A stretch of 64,000 nucleotides of DNA from Porphyrobacter sp. Its GTDB lineage: Bacteria > Pseudomonadota > Alphaproteobacteria > Sphingomonadales > Sphingomonadaceae. The stretch's first letter is position 1; each line of letters begins with the position of its first letter. The position numbers and the translations under genes are program-made. Shown piece after piece: positions 19,605 to 28,451 of this stretch. The notes under the pieces were generated by a model, which was given only the letters and a program-made list of their open reading frames with translations, made no database searches and was not told the DNA's origin. Where the stretch lies: positions 1 to 64,000 of the forward strand of contig WGLN01000008.1 of assembly GCA_016125555.1 (NCBI GenBank). The letters run 5' to 3'.

Positions 19605-20342
19605 ATGCTGGAGAGCGATCCGTTCAGCCCGCTGGTCTACTGGCCACACGTTGTTCTCGGGATAACCTCGGTATTCTTCGCGGCGATCGCCATCGCTGTC
19701 CGCAAGGGGAGCGCCCGGCACCGTCAGGCCGGATGGGCCTTCAGCGCCGCGATGAGCGTCGCCGCTGTGACGGCGATCGCCTTTTCCTTCGTCCGCTTCG
19801 CCCCGCCCGCGCTGTTTTCATCGAGCGTCGTGCTTTACGGCGTCGGGGCCGGCGTGCTTTCGCTCCGCAGGCGCGAAGGATCGCTGCGCCTGCTCCAGCG
19901 CGCTCTGTCCTTCGTTCCGATCCTGATCGCGCTCGCGGCCCTGGCCGCGGCCGCCGCCCTCGCGCTGGTCCCGCCCCCGCCCGAGGTCGAGGTGCCGCTC
20001 CCGCTGCTGATCGCCGGGCCCTTGCTGTTCCTGGCGGTCGCCGCGCTGTTCGCGGCGCTGGCGCGCGGCGATTTCCGCTTTCTGCGCGAGCAGACCCCCG
20101 GCAAGCCGCGCCGCTACCGCCGCCATGCGCTGCGCATGGCGCTGGCGGTGACGGAGGTGGTGCGCGCGCCGCTCATCAGCTTCGGGCCTCCGCTGGGCGA
20201 GGACGGCATCCTGTCCTTCCCGGTCTACTTCTTCGGGCCCTTCTTCCTGATCCCGCTGATCTATTTCCTCGCCATGCCGGCGTGGCTCAAGTCGGGGGAG
20301 GCGGGCGGGGAACCGCAGCTGTCGGGGCTCGCTGCCGAATAG
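19605..20342 (+). CDS. multi-pass membrane protein, unknown function (DUF2306-like topology)
   Basis: MLESDPFSPLVYWPHVVLGITSVFFAAIAIAVRKGSARHRQAGWAFSAAMSVAAVTAIAFSFVRF... several hydrophobic segments; family label tentative. Confidence 0.6.
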   Translation: MLESDPFSPLVYWPHVVLGITSVFFAAIAIAVRKGSARHRQAGWAFSAAMSVAAVTAIAFSFVRFAPPALFSSSVVLYGVGAGVLSLRRREGSLRLLQRALSFVPILIALAALAAAAALALVPPPPEVEVPLPLLIAGPLLFLAVAALFAALARGDFRFLREQTPGKPRRYRRHALRMALAVTEVVRAPLISFGPPLGEDGILSFPVYFFGPFFLIPLIYFLAMPAWLKSGEAGGEPQLSGLAAE

Positions 20343-20354
20343 CGCGCCCGGCGG

Positions 20355-21257
20355 TCACCCCGTCGTGCGATCGGCCTTGTCCTTTTCGTTGGTGCCCTTG
20401 ATCATCGCGCGCATCGCGTCCCACTCGGCATCGCCGAGGGCATGGAGGACGGGATAGAAGGTCCCGCCATTGGCCTGATAGCCCGCGCCGTCGATCGCGA
20501 TGGTCTGGCCGTTCACATATTCCGCGCCCGGGCCCATCAGGAACACCGCGAGGTTCGCCAGTTCGTGCATCTCGCCCGCGCGGCCCATCGGGTTGAGGTC
20601 GTTCTTGGAATTGCCGCCCTGCCCGCCGGGGGAAAGCCGCGCGCTCATCCCCTTGGTCGGGAAGAGCCCCGGGGCGATGGCGTTGAACCTCAGGCCATAG
20701 CGGCCCCATTCGGTCGCGAGGCTCTGGGTCATGGCGTTGATCGCGGTCTTGCTCATCGCGGAAGGCACCACGAAGGCGCTGCCCGACCACACCCAGGTGG
20801 TGAGGATCGAGAGGAAGCTGGCGCGCTTCTTCTCCGCGATCAGCCGCTTGCCGATGTCGAGCGTGACGTAGAAGGTGCCGCGCATCACGATGTCGGCAAT
20901 GGCGTTGAAGCCGTTGACCGACAGGTCCTCGGTGCGGCTGATGAAGTTGCCGGCCGCGTTGTTGACCACGCCCGTCAGCGCGCCGCCATCGGCCCAGATC
21001 GCGTCGACCATCGCGTGGATCGCGTCCGGATCGCGGATGTCGCAGGCATGGGCGACGACCTTGCCGCCGTGCAGGCCCATCAGTTCGGCGGCGGTGTCAT
21101 CCAGCTTGTTCTGCCGCCGCCCGCAGATATAGACCGTCGCGCCCAGCTTGAGGAAGCCTTCCGCCATCTCGCGTCCCAGCCCCGTGCCCCCGCCGGTGAC
21201 GAGGATGCGCTCGCCCTCCATCAGGCCTTCGCGGAACATCAGCTTCGATACGTCCAT
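20355..21257 (-). CDS. SDR family oxidoreductase
   Basis: GERILVTGGGTGLGREMAEGFLKLGATVYICGRRQNKLDDTAAEL...GVVNNAAGNFISRTEDLS; 2,4-dienoyl-CoA reductase-like. Confidence 0.9.
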   Translation of the reverse strand: MDVSKLMFREGLMEGERILVTGGGTGLGREMAEGFLKLGATVYICGRRQNKLDDTAAELMGLHGGKVVAHACDIRDPDAIHAMVDAIWADGGALTGVVNNAAGNFISRTEDLSVNGFNAIADIVMRGTFYVTLDIGKRLIAEKKRASFLSILTTWVWSGSAFVVPSAMSKTAINAMTQSLATEWGRYGLRFNAIAPGLFPTKGMSARLSPGGQGGNSKNDLNPMGRAGEMHELANLAVFLMGPGAEYVNGQTIAIDGAGYQANGGTFYPVLHALGDAEWDAMRAMIKGTNEKDKADRTTG

Positions 21258-21268
21258 TATCCGTCCTC

Positions 21269-22477
21269 TCAAAGCCCCAGCACGGTCTTGGCGATGATGT
21301 TCTTCTGCACCTCGTCCGAACCGCCGAAGATCGTCGCCGCGCGGTTGTTGAGGTAGCGGCCCATCGCGGTCTGGGCATATTCGCTGCCGACCGGCTCGGG
21401 CGCCTCATTGCCGTAGAGCGGGCGTTCCAGCGGCAGTTGCAGCGCGTCCGGGCCGAGCAGTTCCAATCGCAGCGTGTCGACCTTCTGGCCGATGTTCGAG
21501 CTCAGCAGCTTGACCAGCGAGGTCTGCGGCCCCGGCGCCTTGCCCTTGGCGAGTTCGGCGAGGATGCGCAGCTCGGTTACCTCCAGCGCCTCGGCCTCGA
21601 GCCGCACGCGCGACAGGCGGTCGCGGAAGCGCGGGTCGTGCGCCAGCGCGCCGTTGACGCCCGAGGGCTGGGTCCGGGCGAGTTCCTCGAGCCGGTCGAT
21701 CGACTGGAGCAGGCGCGGGGCAAAGCACGAGCCGCCGCGCTCGTTCTCGAGCAGGAACTTGGCGATGGTCCAGCCCTGCCCTTCCTCGCCGATGCGGTTC
21801 TCGGCAGGCGTGCGGGCGTCGGTGAAGAACACCGCGTTGACCTCGTGATCGCCCGACATCGAGTGGATCGGGGTGACCTCCACCCCCGGCTGGTCCATCG
21901 GCACGAGCAGGAAGCTGATCCCCTGCTGCTTCTTCACCGAGGCGTCGGTGCGCACCAGCGCGAAGATCCAGTCGGCGTGGTGCGCGTGGGTGGTCCAGAT
22001 CTTCGAGCCGTTGATGACATATTCATCGCCCTCGAGCCGCGCGCTTGTCTTGAGGCTGGCGAGGTCGGAGCCGCTGCCCGGTTCGGAATAGCCCTGGCAC
22101 CAGTAATCCTCGCCCGAGAGGATGCCGGGCAGGAAGCGCGCCTTCTGTTCGGGGGTGCCGAAGGCGCAGATCACCGGTCCGACGAGACGCAGGCCGAGAA
22201 TCGCCAAGGAGGGTGCGCCGGCAAGCGCGCATTCCTTCTCGAAGATGAACTTCTGTGTCGGGGTCCAGCCGGTGCCGCCGTCCTCCTTGGGCCAGTGCGG
22301 CGCGACCCAGCCCTTTTCATAGAGGATGCGGTGCCATTCCATCCCGATGTCGGGCTCGACGAAGACGCCCGGCGTGCGCCGCGCGCCGTCGCGCAGCCGT
22401 TCGGGCAGATTGTCGCGCAGGAACGCGCGCACTTCCTCGCGGAAGGCGATGTCCTCGGCCGAGAAGTCCATGTCCAT
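21269..22477 (-). CDS. acyl-CoA dehydrogenase family protein
   Basis: MDMDFSAEDIAFREEVRAFLRDNLPERL...YWCQGYSEPGSGSDLASLKTSARLEGDEYVINGSKIWTTHAHHADWIFALVRTD.... Confidence 0.93.
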   Translation of the reverse strand: MDMDFSAEDIAFREEVRAFLRDNLPERLRDGARRTPGVFVEPDIGMEWHRILYEKGWVAPHWPKEDGGTGWTPTQKFIFEKECALAGAPSLAILGLRLVGPVICAFGTPEQKARFLPGILSGEDYWCQGYSEPGSGSDLASLKTSARLEGDEYVINGSKIWTTHAHHADWIFALVRTDASVKKQQGISFLLVPMDQPGVEVTPIHSMSGDHEVNAVFFTDARTPAENRIGEEGQGWTIAKFLLENERGGSCFAPRLLQSIDRLEELARTQPSGVNGALAHDPRFRDRLSRVRLEAEALEVTELRILAELAKGKAPGPQTSLVKLLSSNIGQKVDTLRLELLGPDALQLPLERPLYGNEAPEPVGSEYAQTAMGRYLNNRAATIFGGSDEVQKNIIAKTVLGL

Positions 22478-22531
22478 GTCAGTCAGTCCCAGTTCGATCC
22501 CGTGAGATACGGTTCCCCGGCCGCATCAGCT

Positions 22532-23287
22532 TCAATTCCCCTCGCGCATCGCCCAGGCGATGGTGCGGCGCAGAAGGTCGTAATAGACGTCGTAGTTCCA
22601 CGCGCACATTTCCTTGTGCGGGTAGAAATCGACCATGCCCGGAAGGTCGTAATGCCCGCGGCAATGGCCGAGCGCATTGTAGACGATCCGCCCTTCGCCG
22701 ATGTCGCGGGTGTAGACGATCGGCACGGTCGTCTTATCCCACTGGCTTTGGGTGAAGCCGGTCGCCTCGCCTTCGAAGGTGGTCTGCATCAGCGTGTCGA
22801 TCGGGGCCGTGGTCTTGGAGAGGTAGAGCTCGTCGACCACCTCGAAGTCCGCGATGCCCCTTGTGAGCTCGTGGTCCTTGTTCACCACTTCGACCGGGAA
22901 CTTGTCGATCGGCGGATGGGCGACGAACTGCGTGCCGAGCATCTCCATCACGTCCGGCCGCTCATCCGGCGCATCGACGAGGCCGTCTGCCGTGAACACG
23001 AGGATCGAGTTGGTGCCGTGGAGCGCCATCCACTTGCCGCCCTTTTCCATCCACGCCTTGAGCTGCTTGGCCTGTTCCGGGGTGGGCATCAGGTCGCAGG
23101 TATAGGTGATGAGGAAGCGGCACGCATCGAGCCGCTCCAGCCCCGAATAGTCGGCAGCGACCGTGGTGCGGATGTGCGGGTGTTCGGCCAGCAGCTTCAA
23201 TATCTCGAGCCGAGGAAAGTCGATGTCGTGATACTTGCCCGCGGCGATGAAATGCGCGTCGATCCGGGTGGCGGGTTGCTCTGCCAT
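22532..23287 (-). CDS. ThuA-like domain protein
   Basis: FIAAGKYHDIDFPRLEILKLLAEHPHIRTTVAADYSGLERLDACRFLITYTCDLMPTPEQAKQLKAWMEKGGKWMALHGTNS...PIVYTRDIGEGRIVYNALGHCRGHYD. Confidence 0.8.
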   Translation of the reverse strand: MAEQPATRIDAHFIAAGKYHDIDFPRLEILKLLAEHPHIRTTVAADYSGLERLDACRFLITYTCDLMPTPEQAKQLKAWMEKGGKWMALHGTNSILVFTADGLVDAPDERPDVMEMLGTQFVAHPPIDKFPVEVVNKDHELTRGIADFEVVDELYLSKTTAPIDTLMQTTFEGEATGFTQSQWDKTTVPIVYTRDIGEGRIVYNALGHCRGHYDLPGMVDFYPHKEMCAWNYDVYYDLLRRTIAWAMREGN

Positions 23288-23288
23288 G

Positions 23289-24062
23289 TCAGCTCCTGAT
23301 GCTGCCGCCGCCGTCGACGGTGAAATCGACCCCTGTGGTGAAGCTCGCCGCGTCGCTGGCGAGGAAGACCACCGCGCGGGCGACCTCCTCGGGCTCGCCG
23401 ATGCGATTCATCGGGTGGGTGGCGGCGAAACTCGTCTCGATGTTCTCCGGCGTGTCGGCGCCCGAATGCTTGTAGCGGTTGTACATCGGGGTGCGGATCG
23501 CGCCGGGGTGAACCATGTTGACGCGGATCGGCAGGCCCCGCTCGGCGAGGTCGAGCGCGACCGATTGGGTGAGGCCGCGCAGGCCCGCCTTGGAGGCGGA
23601 ATAGGCCGCCACGAAGGAGGCCGGGCGCATCGCGATCATCGAGCCGATGTTGACGATCGCGCCCGGCTCGCCGCTCGCCTCGATCGCCGGGATCGCGGCG
23701 CGCATCCCGTAGAAGGGGCCGTGGAGATTGATGTCGATGGTGCGCTCCCACACGTCGAGCGATCCGTCGGGGACGTTGCCGGGCTCGGAAATGCCGGCGA
23801 TGTTGCACAGCACGGTCAGCTTGCCGAACCGCCCGCGGGTGGCGGAGACGGCCGCTTCCCACTGCTGGAGGTCGCGCACGTCGAGTTGCACCGCGTCTGC
23901 CCGCTCGCCCAGTTCGGCGGCGAGGGCTCGTGCCTTTTCCAGCTGGATATCGCCGAGCATCACGCTGCCGCCCTCGGCCACGATCAGCCGCGCCACCGCC
24001 GCGCCGATACCTTCCGCGCCGCCGCTGACCAGCGCGACCTTCCCCTCCATCGACCCGCTCAT
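23289..24062 (-). CDS. SDR family oxidoreductase
   Basis: MSGSMEGKVALVSGGAEGIGAAVARLIVAEGGSVMLGDIQ...YSASKAGLRGLTQSVALDLAERGLPIRVNMVHPGAIRT; the supplied 598-aa ORF is over-extended. Confidence 0.93.
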   Translation of the reverse strand: MSGSMEGKVALVSGGAEGIGAAVARLIVAEGGSVMLGDIQLEKARALAAELGERADAVQLDVRDLQQWEAAVSATRGRFGKLTVLCNIAGISEPGNVPDGSLDVWERTIDINLHGPFYGMRAAIPAIEASGEPGAIVNIGSMIAMRPASFVAAYSASKAGLRGLTQSVALDLAERGLPIRVNMVHPGAIRTPMYNRYKHSGADTPENIETSFAATHPMNRIGEPEEVARAVVFLASDAASFTTGVDFTVDGGGSIRS

Positions 24063-25222
24063 GCGCGCTCCAGGATCGCGACGGCGGAGAGCCCCGGCGC
24101 GCCGTAGACGTGGCTGTAGCCGAAGCGCGGTCCCTTGCCGTCCCTGCCCGGCACCTGCCGCTCGCCCCCGCGTCCGCGCAATTGCTGGACGTTCTCGTAG
24201 ACCTGCCTGAGGCCCGAGGCGCCGATCGGCTCCCCGCAGGCGAGGCAGCCGCCGTCGGTGTTGACGGGAAGCTTGCCGCCGATCTCCGACCAGCCATTGG
24301 CGAGCCATTCCTCCTGCTCGCCGTCCTTGCAGAAGCCGTTTTCGGCCATGTGCATGATTTCCGCGCCGCTTTCGGTGTCCTGCAACTGCGCGACCTCGAT
24401 GTCCTCGGGGCCGAGCCCGGCCTTCTCGAAGGCGGCCTTGCTGGCGAGCACGGTGGGCTTGCCGCCCTCCTTGATGCTGACGCCGGGCTGGAACACCTCG
24501 AAGGAGTCCGGCGGCCGCGTCTTGACCGCGAGGCTGCGCACCTTGACCCCGTCGGCGCCCAGCTCCTTCATCTTCTTCTCGCTGGCGAGGATCAGCGCCA
24601 CGCCCCCTTCGCTGGGCGAGCAGAACATGTACTTGGTCAGCGGGTCGTTGATCATCGGCGCGTTCATGATCGTGTCGAGATCGATAGGGCTGCGCCGCCA
24701 CGCATGCGGCGTGAGCGTGCCGTTGCGGAAGGCCTTTTCCGCCACCCGGCCGAGCGTTGTGCGGCTGATGCCGTAGAGCTGCATATAGCGCTGGATCTTC
24801 AGCGCGAAGAACTGCGTGGTCAGCATCATGCCCGTCTGGCCGTACCAGTCGGGCAGGCCATAATCGGCGGGCTTGGCGTTGAAGGCCCCGCGCGGATGCT
24901 TGTCGAAACCGGTGGCGAGCGCGAGGTCGTACATGCCGCTCGCGATCGCCTGCTGCGCGGCCGACAGCGCGCTGCCCCCGGTCGCGCAGCCATTGGCGAC
25001 ATTGGTGAAGGGCAGGCTGGTCAGCCCCAGCTCGTTCACCATGATGTCGGCATTGCCCGCCGCCGCGCTGCCGCCATAGGCGCATTCGATGTCGGGCCAG
25101 TCGAGCCCTGCATCCTTGAGCGCCTCGCGCACCGCATAGACCCCCTGCTCGCGGCCCGAACGGCCGTCGGTGCGCCCGAAGGGGTGGATGCCCGCGCCGA
25201 TGATGTAAACGTTCTCGCTCAT
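24059..25222 (-). CDS. thiolase-fold protein of the lipid-transfer-protein/SCP-x-like type (possible retro-aldolase)
   Basis: MSENVYIIGAGIHPFGR...NVANGCATGGSALSAAQQAIASGMYDLALATGFDKH...GGCLACGEPIGASGLRQVYENVQQLRG...RFGYSHVYGAPGLSAVAILERA; canonical GHP is GEP and the C-terminal CxG is YGAPG. Confidence 0.85.
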   Translation of the reverse strand: MSENVYIIGAGIHPFGRTDGRSGREQGVYAVREALKDAGLDWPDIECAYGGSAAAGNADIMVNELGLTSLPFTNVANGCATGGSALSAAQQAIASGMYDLALATGFDKHPRGAFNAKPADYGLPDWYGQTGMMLTTQFFALKIQRYMQLYGISRTTLGRVAEKAFRNGTLTPHAWRRSPIDLDTIMNAPMINDPLTKYMFCSPSEGGVALILASEKKMKELGADGVKVRSLAVKTRPPDSFEVFQPGVSIKEGGKPTVLASKAAFEKAGLGPEDIEVAQLQDTESGAEIMHMAENGFCKDGEQEEWLANGWSEIGGKLPVNTDGGCLACGEPIGASGLRQVYENVQQLRGRGGERQVPGRDGKGPRFGYSHVYGAPGLSAVAILERA

Positions 25223-25644
25223 GCCGCTTTGCTTTCCTGTGCAGCCACGGGCCGGAAGGCGTAGGTGTCGTGGGTGGCGTTGAAGGGCACCACGCAGAAC
25301 TCCATCTCCATGCCGAGATGGAGGTCCTCGAGGCTGCAATCGACGATCCGGCTCTCGACGATCACCTCGCCGGGCAGCTCGACATAGCCCAGGAGGAAGG
25401 GCCGGAAATCGGGCGGGCCTTCGCCGGGGCCGCTGCCGGGGCCTTCATAGGGTTCCTTGGGCAGGAAGCCCTGGCTGGTCCACGACCACAGCTTGCCGCG
25501 CCGCGACAGCCTGACCGGCTCCACCCCCTGCGCCGCGTCACCCGTGGGCATGGGGAAGACGATCTCGCCCGAAGGCAGGCGTCCGCCCATCAGGTGCGGC
25601 TCGGGGCCGTCGCTCCACAGGTCGGGGTCGATCTTCTGTCCCAT
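25219..25644 (-). CDS. DUF35 / OB-fold acyl-CoA-associated protein
   Basis: KLWSWTSQGFLPKEPYEGP...FRPFLLGYVELPGEVIVESRIVDCSLEDLHLGMEMEFCVVPFN; translationally coupled to the thiolase-fold gene. Confidence 0.85.
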   Translation of the reverse strand: MGQKIDPDLWSDGPEPHLMGGRLPSGEIVFPMPTGDAAQGVEPVRLSRRGKLWSWTSQGFLPKEPYEGPGSGPGEGPPDFRPFLLGYVELPGEVIVESRIVDCSLEDLHLGMEMEFCVVPFNATHDTYAFRPVAAQESKAA

Positions 25645-25655
25645 TGCCTCTCCCC

Positions 25656-26738
25656 TCAGGCCGCCAGCGCATATTCGGCGAGCACGGTGTCGGCATCGCC
25701 GAACAGCCGCGCCAGCAGCAGCACGCGCTTCAGGGCATGGCCGATCGCCAGTTCGTCGGTGATCCCCATGCCGCCGTGCATCTGCACCGCCTCGCGGGCG
25801 ATGGCGTCGACATTCTCGCCGATGAAGGCCTTGGCCCCGGCGGCGGACCGCTGCCAGCCTTGCGCATCGCCGCGGTCGGTGAGCGCGGCGCGGTAGAGCA
25901 TCGAGCGCGACTGTTCCGCCCGCGCGTAGCAATCGACCAGCCGGTGCTGGAGCGCCTGGAAAGAGCCGATCGCGACGCCGAACTGCTCGCGCTCCTTCAC
26001 GTAGGCGAGGGTATCGTCGAGCAGGCGCTGGCCGAGGCCGACCATCTCGGCGGCGGCATAGAGGCGCATGTCGGCGGCGACGGCGGCGAGCCCCGCGGCA
26101 TCGAGCGCAAGCCTGGCGCCCGCGGGCACGCGGGTCAGCCGCAATTCGCCCGCGATGCTGCCGTCCGCGAGGCGGTAGTGCCGCACCTCCAGCCCCGGCG
26201 CATCCTTGGGCACGAGGAAGCAGGCGGTCTCCCCGCTGAGGTCCGCAGTGACGATTAACAGATCGGCGAGCGCCGCGCCCATCACCATGGTCTTCTCGCC
26301 CGACAGCACGAAGCCGTCCGCGCTCTCCTCAGCCTTCATGCCCTTGGCCTTGAGGCTGTAACGCTGGCCGCGTTCGGTCCAGGCGAGGGTGGCGATGGTC
26401 TCGCCCGACAGCACGCCTTCGAGCGCCTCGGGGGCACCCCCGCGTTCGAGCAGCAGGGCGGGCAGGATGCCGAGTTCGAGCAGCGGGTCGGGCGCGTTGG
26501 CCTTGCCGAGCGCCTCGAGCACCAGCGCGAGATCGACCGCCGATCCGCCCATCCCGCCCGCGTCCTCCGACGCCGCCAGCGCGATCAGGCCCATCTCCGC
26601 AAGGCTCTGCCAGCGCGCGCGGTCATAGCCGCCCGGTGACTGGCGCAGCCGCCGCCGCGCCTCGACATCGACCGGCGCGGCGAAGCGCTGGGTCGAGGTC
26701 ACGAACATTTCCTGTTCTTCGGACAGGTCGAAATTCAT
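25656..26738 (-). CDS. acyl-CoA dehydrogenase family protein
   Basis: MNFDLSEEQEMFVTSTQRFAAPVDVEARRRLRQ...VQMHGGMGITDELAIGHALKRVLLLARLFGDADTVLAEY. Confidence 0.92.
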   Translation of the reverse strand: MNFDLSEEQEMFVTSTQRFAAPVDVEARRRLRQSPGGYDRARWQSLAEMGLIALAASEDAGGMGGSAVDLALVLEALGKANAPDPLLELGILPALLLERGGAPEALEGVLSGETIATLAWTERGQRYSLKAKGMKAEESADGFVLSGEKTMVMGAALADLLIVTADLSGETACFLVPKDAPGLEVRHYRLADGSIAGELRLTRVPAGARLALDAAGLAAVAADMRLYAAAEMVGLGQRLLDDTLAYVKEREQFGVAIGSFQALQHRLVDCYARAEQSRSMLYRAALTDRGDAQGWQRSAAGAKAFIGENVDAIAREAVQMHGGMGITDELAIGHALKRVLLLARLFGDADTVLAEYALAA

Positions 26739-26743
26739 GGGCG

Positions 26744-27985
26744 TCAGGCTTTCCGGCTGAAGGTGATCGGCAGGCGGGTGACGCCGCGCAGCAGGATGTT
26801 GGGCAGGATGCGGATGCCGTCCTTGTCGGCCACGGCGAAGTCGTCCAGCCGCTCGAGCAGTTCGTCGAAGGCGACCAGCATCTCCTTGCGGCTCAGCATG
26901 TTGCCCACGCACATGTGCGGGCCCTTGCCGAAGCTGAGGTGGGTGCGGGCGTTGGGCCGCTCGATATCGAACCTGTCGGGATCGGGGAACTTCTTCGGGT
27001 CGCGGTTGGCCGCGGCATAGCGCAGCTGCACCACGCTGCCCGCCGGAATCTCGGTGTCGCCAAGGGTGGTGTCCTGCTTCACGATCCGCCACATCCCCGC
27101 GGTGGGGGTTTCGTAGCGCAGCGCCTCCTCGACGAGATTGGTGATGACCTTGGGATCGCGCCCGCCCGCGGCCGCTTTCGCCTTGGCCATCTGGTCGGGA
27201 TTGCGGATCAGCTGGAGCAACCCGCCGGCGAGCGTCGAGGTGGTGGTCTCGTTCCCGGCGACCATGAACTGCTGCATGATCGACATGATTTCCGGGTCGG
27301 TGAGCGGGGTTTCCCCCTCCACCCGCGCCTCGACCAAGTCGGTCAGCAGGTCGTTCCCGCCATTGGCGCGGCGATCGTCGATCTTGCCCTTCATGTAGTG
27401 CTGGTATTCGACGAGGCTGCGCGCGCATTCCTTCTTGCGCTCGTGATCGACCATCTGGCTGAAGCGGTCCACCGCGGCGTCGGACCATGCCTTGACCTGC
27501 CCCGGATCATTGTCGAGCCCGATCTGCCCGGCGATCATCGCCACCGGCAGCGGCACCGCAAATTCCTCGACGAACTCGCATTGCCCCTTGTCGGCGAAGG
27601 CCTCGATCAGCTCGATCGACTTGGCGCGCATCTCGGCCTCGATGGCGTTCACGCGCGGAGCCGAGAAGGCAAGGTTGACGAGCTTGCGGTTGCGGGTGTG
27701 GACGGGCGCGTCGGCGGTCAGCAGGGTGGGCACGTCGGGCCAGCCCTCCGCAAGGATCGCCTGGATCTCCGCGTCGCCCTCGCGCCCCATCAGCGCGCTG
27801 AAATCGTTCGAGAAGATTTCGGGCTTGGTGTTCGCCTCGCTGCACAGGTCGTAGCTGTAGACGACATAGGTGTTCATGCCCGGGATCAGCTCGATCTCGA
27901 CCCCGGCAGCGTGCATCGCGGCGTAGTGATCGAACGGATCGAGCAGCGTTTCCGGGGCAAACAGATTGCCTTCGGGCTTGTTCAT
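26744..27985 (-). CDS. cytochrome P450
   Basis: I-helix VAGNETTTSTLAGG; EEALRYETPTAG (ExxR); heme motif LSFGKGPHMCVGNMLSRKEM. Start trimmed to MNKPEGNLF. Confidence 0.95.
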   Translation of the reverse strand: MNKPEGNLFAPETLLDPFDHYAAMHAAGVEIELIPGMNTYVVYSYDLCSEANTKPEIFSNDFSALMGREGDAEIQAILAEGWPDVPTLLTADAPVHTRNRKLVNLAFSAPRVNAIEAEMRAKSIELIEAFADKGQCEFVEEFAVPLPVAMIAGQIGLDNDPGQVKAWSDAAVDRFSQMVDHERKKECARSLVEYQHYMKGKIDDRRANGGNDLLTDLVEARVEGETPLTDPEIMSIMQQFMVAGNETTTSTLAGGLLQLIRNPDQMAKAKAAAGGRDPKVITNLVEEALRYETPTAGMWRIVKQDTTLGDTEIPAGSVVQLRYAAANRDPKKFPDPDRFDIERPNARTHLSFGKGPHMCVGNMLSRKEMLVAFDELLERLDDFAVADKDGIRILPNILLRGVTRLPITFSRKA

Positions 27986-28073
27986 GGCGGCAGGCTCCAA
28001 CCCTTGCAGATTACGAGGCAAGCCTAGCCACGATGCCGCGCCCGACGCGATGCGCGAATGTGTTAGGGTGGGC

Positions 28074-28451
28074 TCAGCCGGTGGCGAATTCGCGGGCGAA
28101 CTCGGCCATGTCGAAATAGTCGCGCCAGGCGGCGATGCGGCCGTTCGCATCCAGCGCGAAGGTGCCCATCACCCGGATCGCGGCCTTGCGTCCGTCCTTG
28201 AACACGAAGCCGTCGGTGCGTTCGGTGAGGACGACATTGCCGTTCGCCGCGATCGCGTGGGTCTGCCATTCGCAGCGGGCAATGTCGGCGAGGAAGGTTT
28301 CGACCATGGCGCGCATCGCGGTGGTGCCGTGGACCGGCTCCATCGGGATGTTGTGATAGACGATATCTTCCGCGCACAGCGCCATCAGCGCGTCGATGTC
28401 GCAGGCGTTCCAGCGGGCGATGAAGGCTTCGACGGTCGCTTGCGGGGTCAT
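28074..28451 (-). CDS. NTF2-like / limonene-epoxide-hydrolase-like protein
   Basis: MTPQATVEAFIARWNACDIDALMALCAEDIVYHNIPMEPVHGTTAMRAMVETFLADIA...GRIAAWRDYFDMAEF. Confidence 0.82.
   Translation of the reverse strand: MTPQATVEAFIARWNACDIDALMALCAEDIVYHNIPMEPVHGTTAMRAMVETFLADIARCEWQTHAIAANGNVVLTERTDGFVFKDGRKAAIRVMGTFALDANGRIAAWRDYFDMAEFAREFATG

Noticed and set aside
21437-23299. 620-aa plus-strand ORF
   Set aside because: Antisense shadow of the ACAD and ThuA genes; composition typical of high-GC antisense frames.
23289-25085. 598-aa minus-strand ORF as one protein
   Set aside because: Upstream part is an out-of-frame reading of the thiolase-fold gene; the true SDR begins at 24062.
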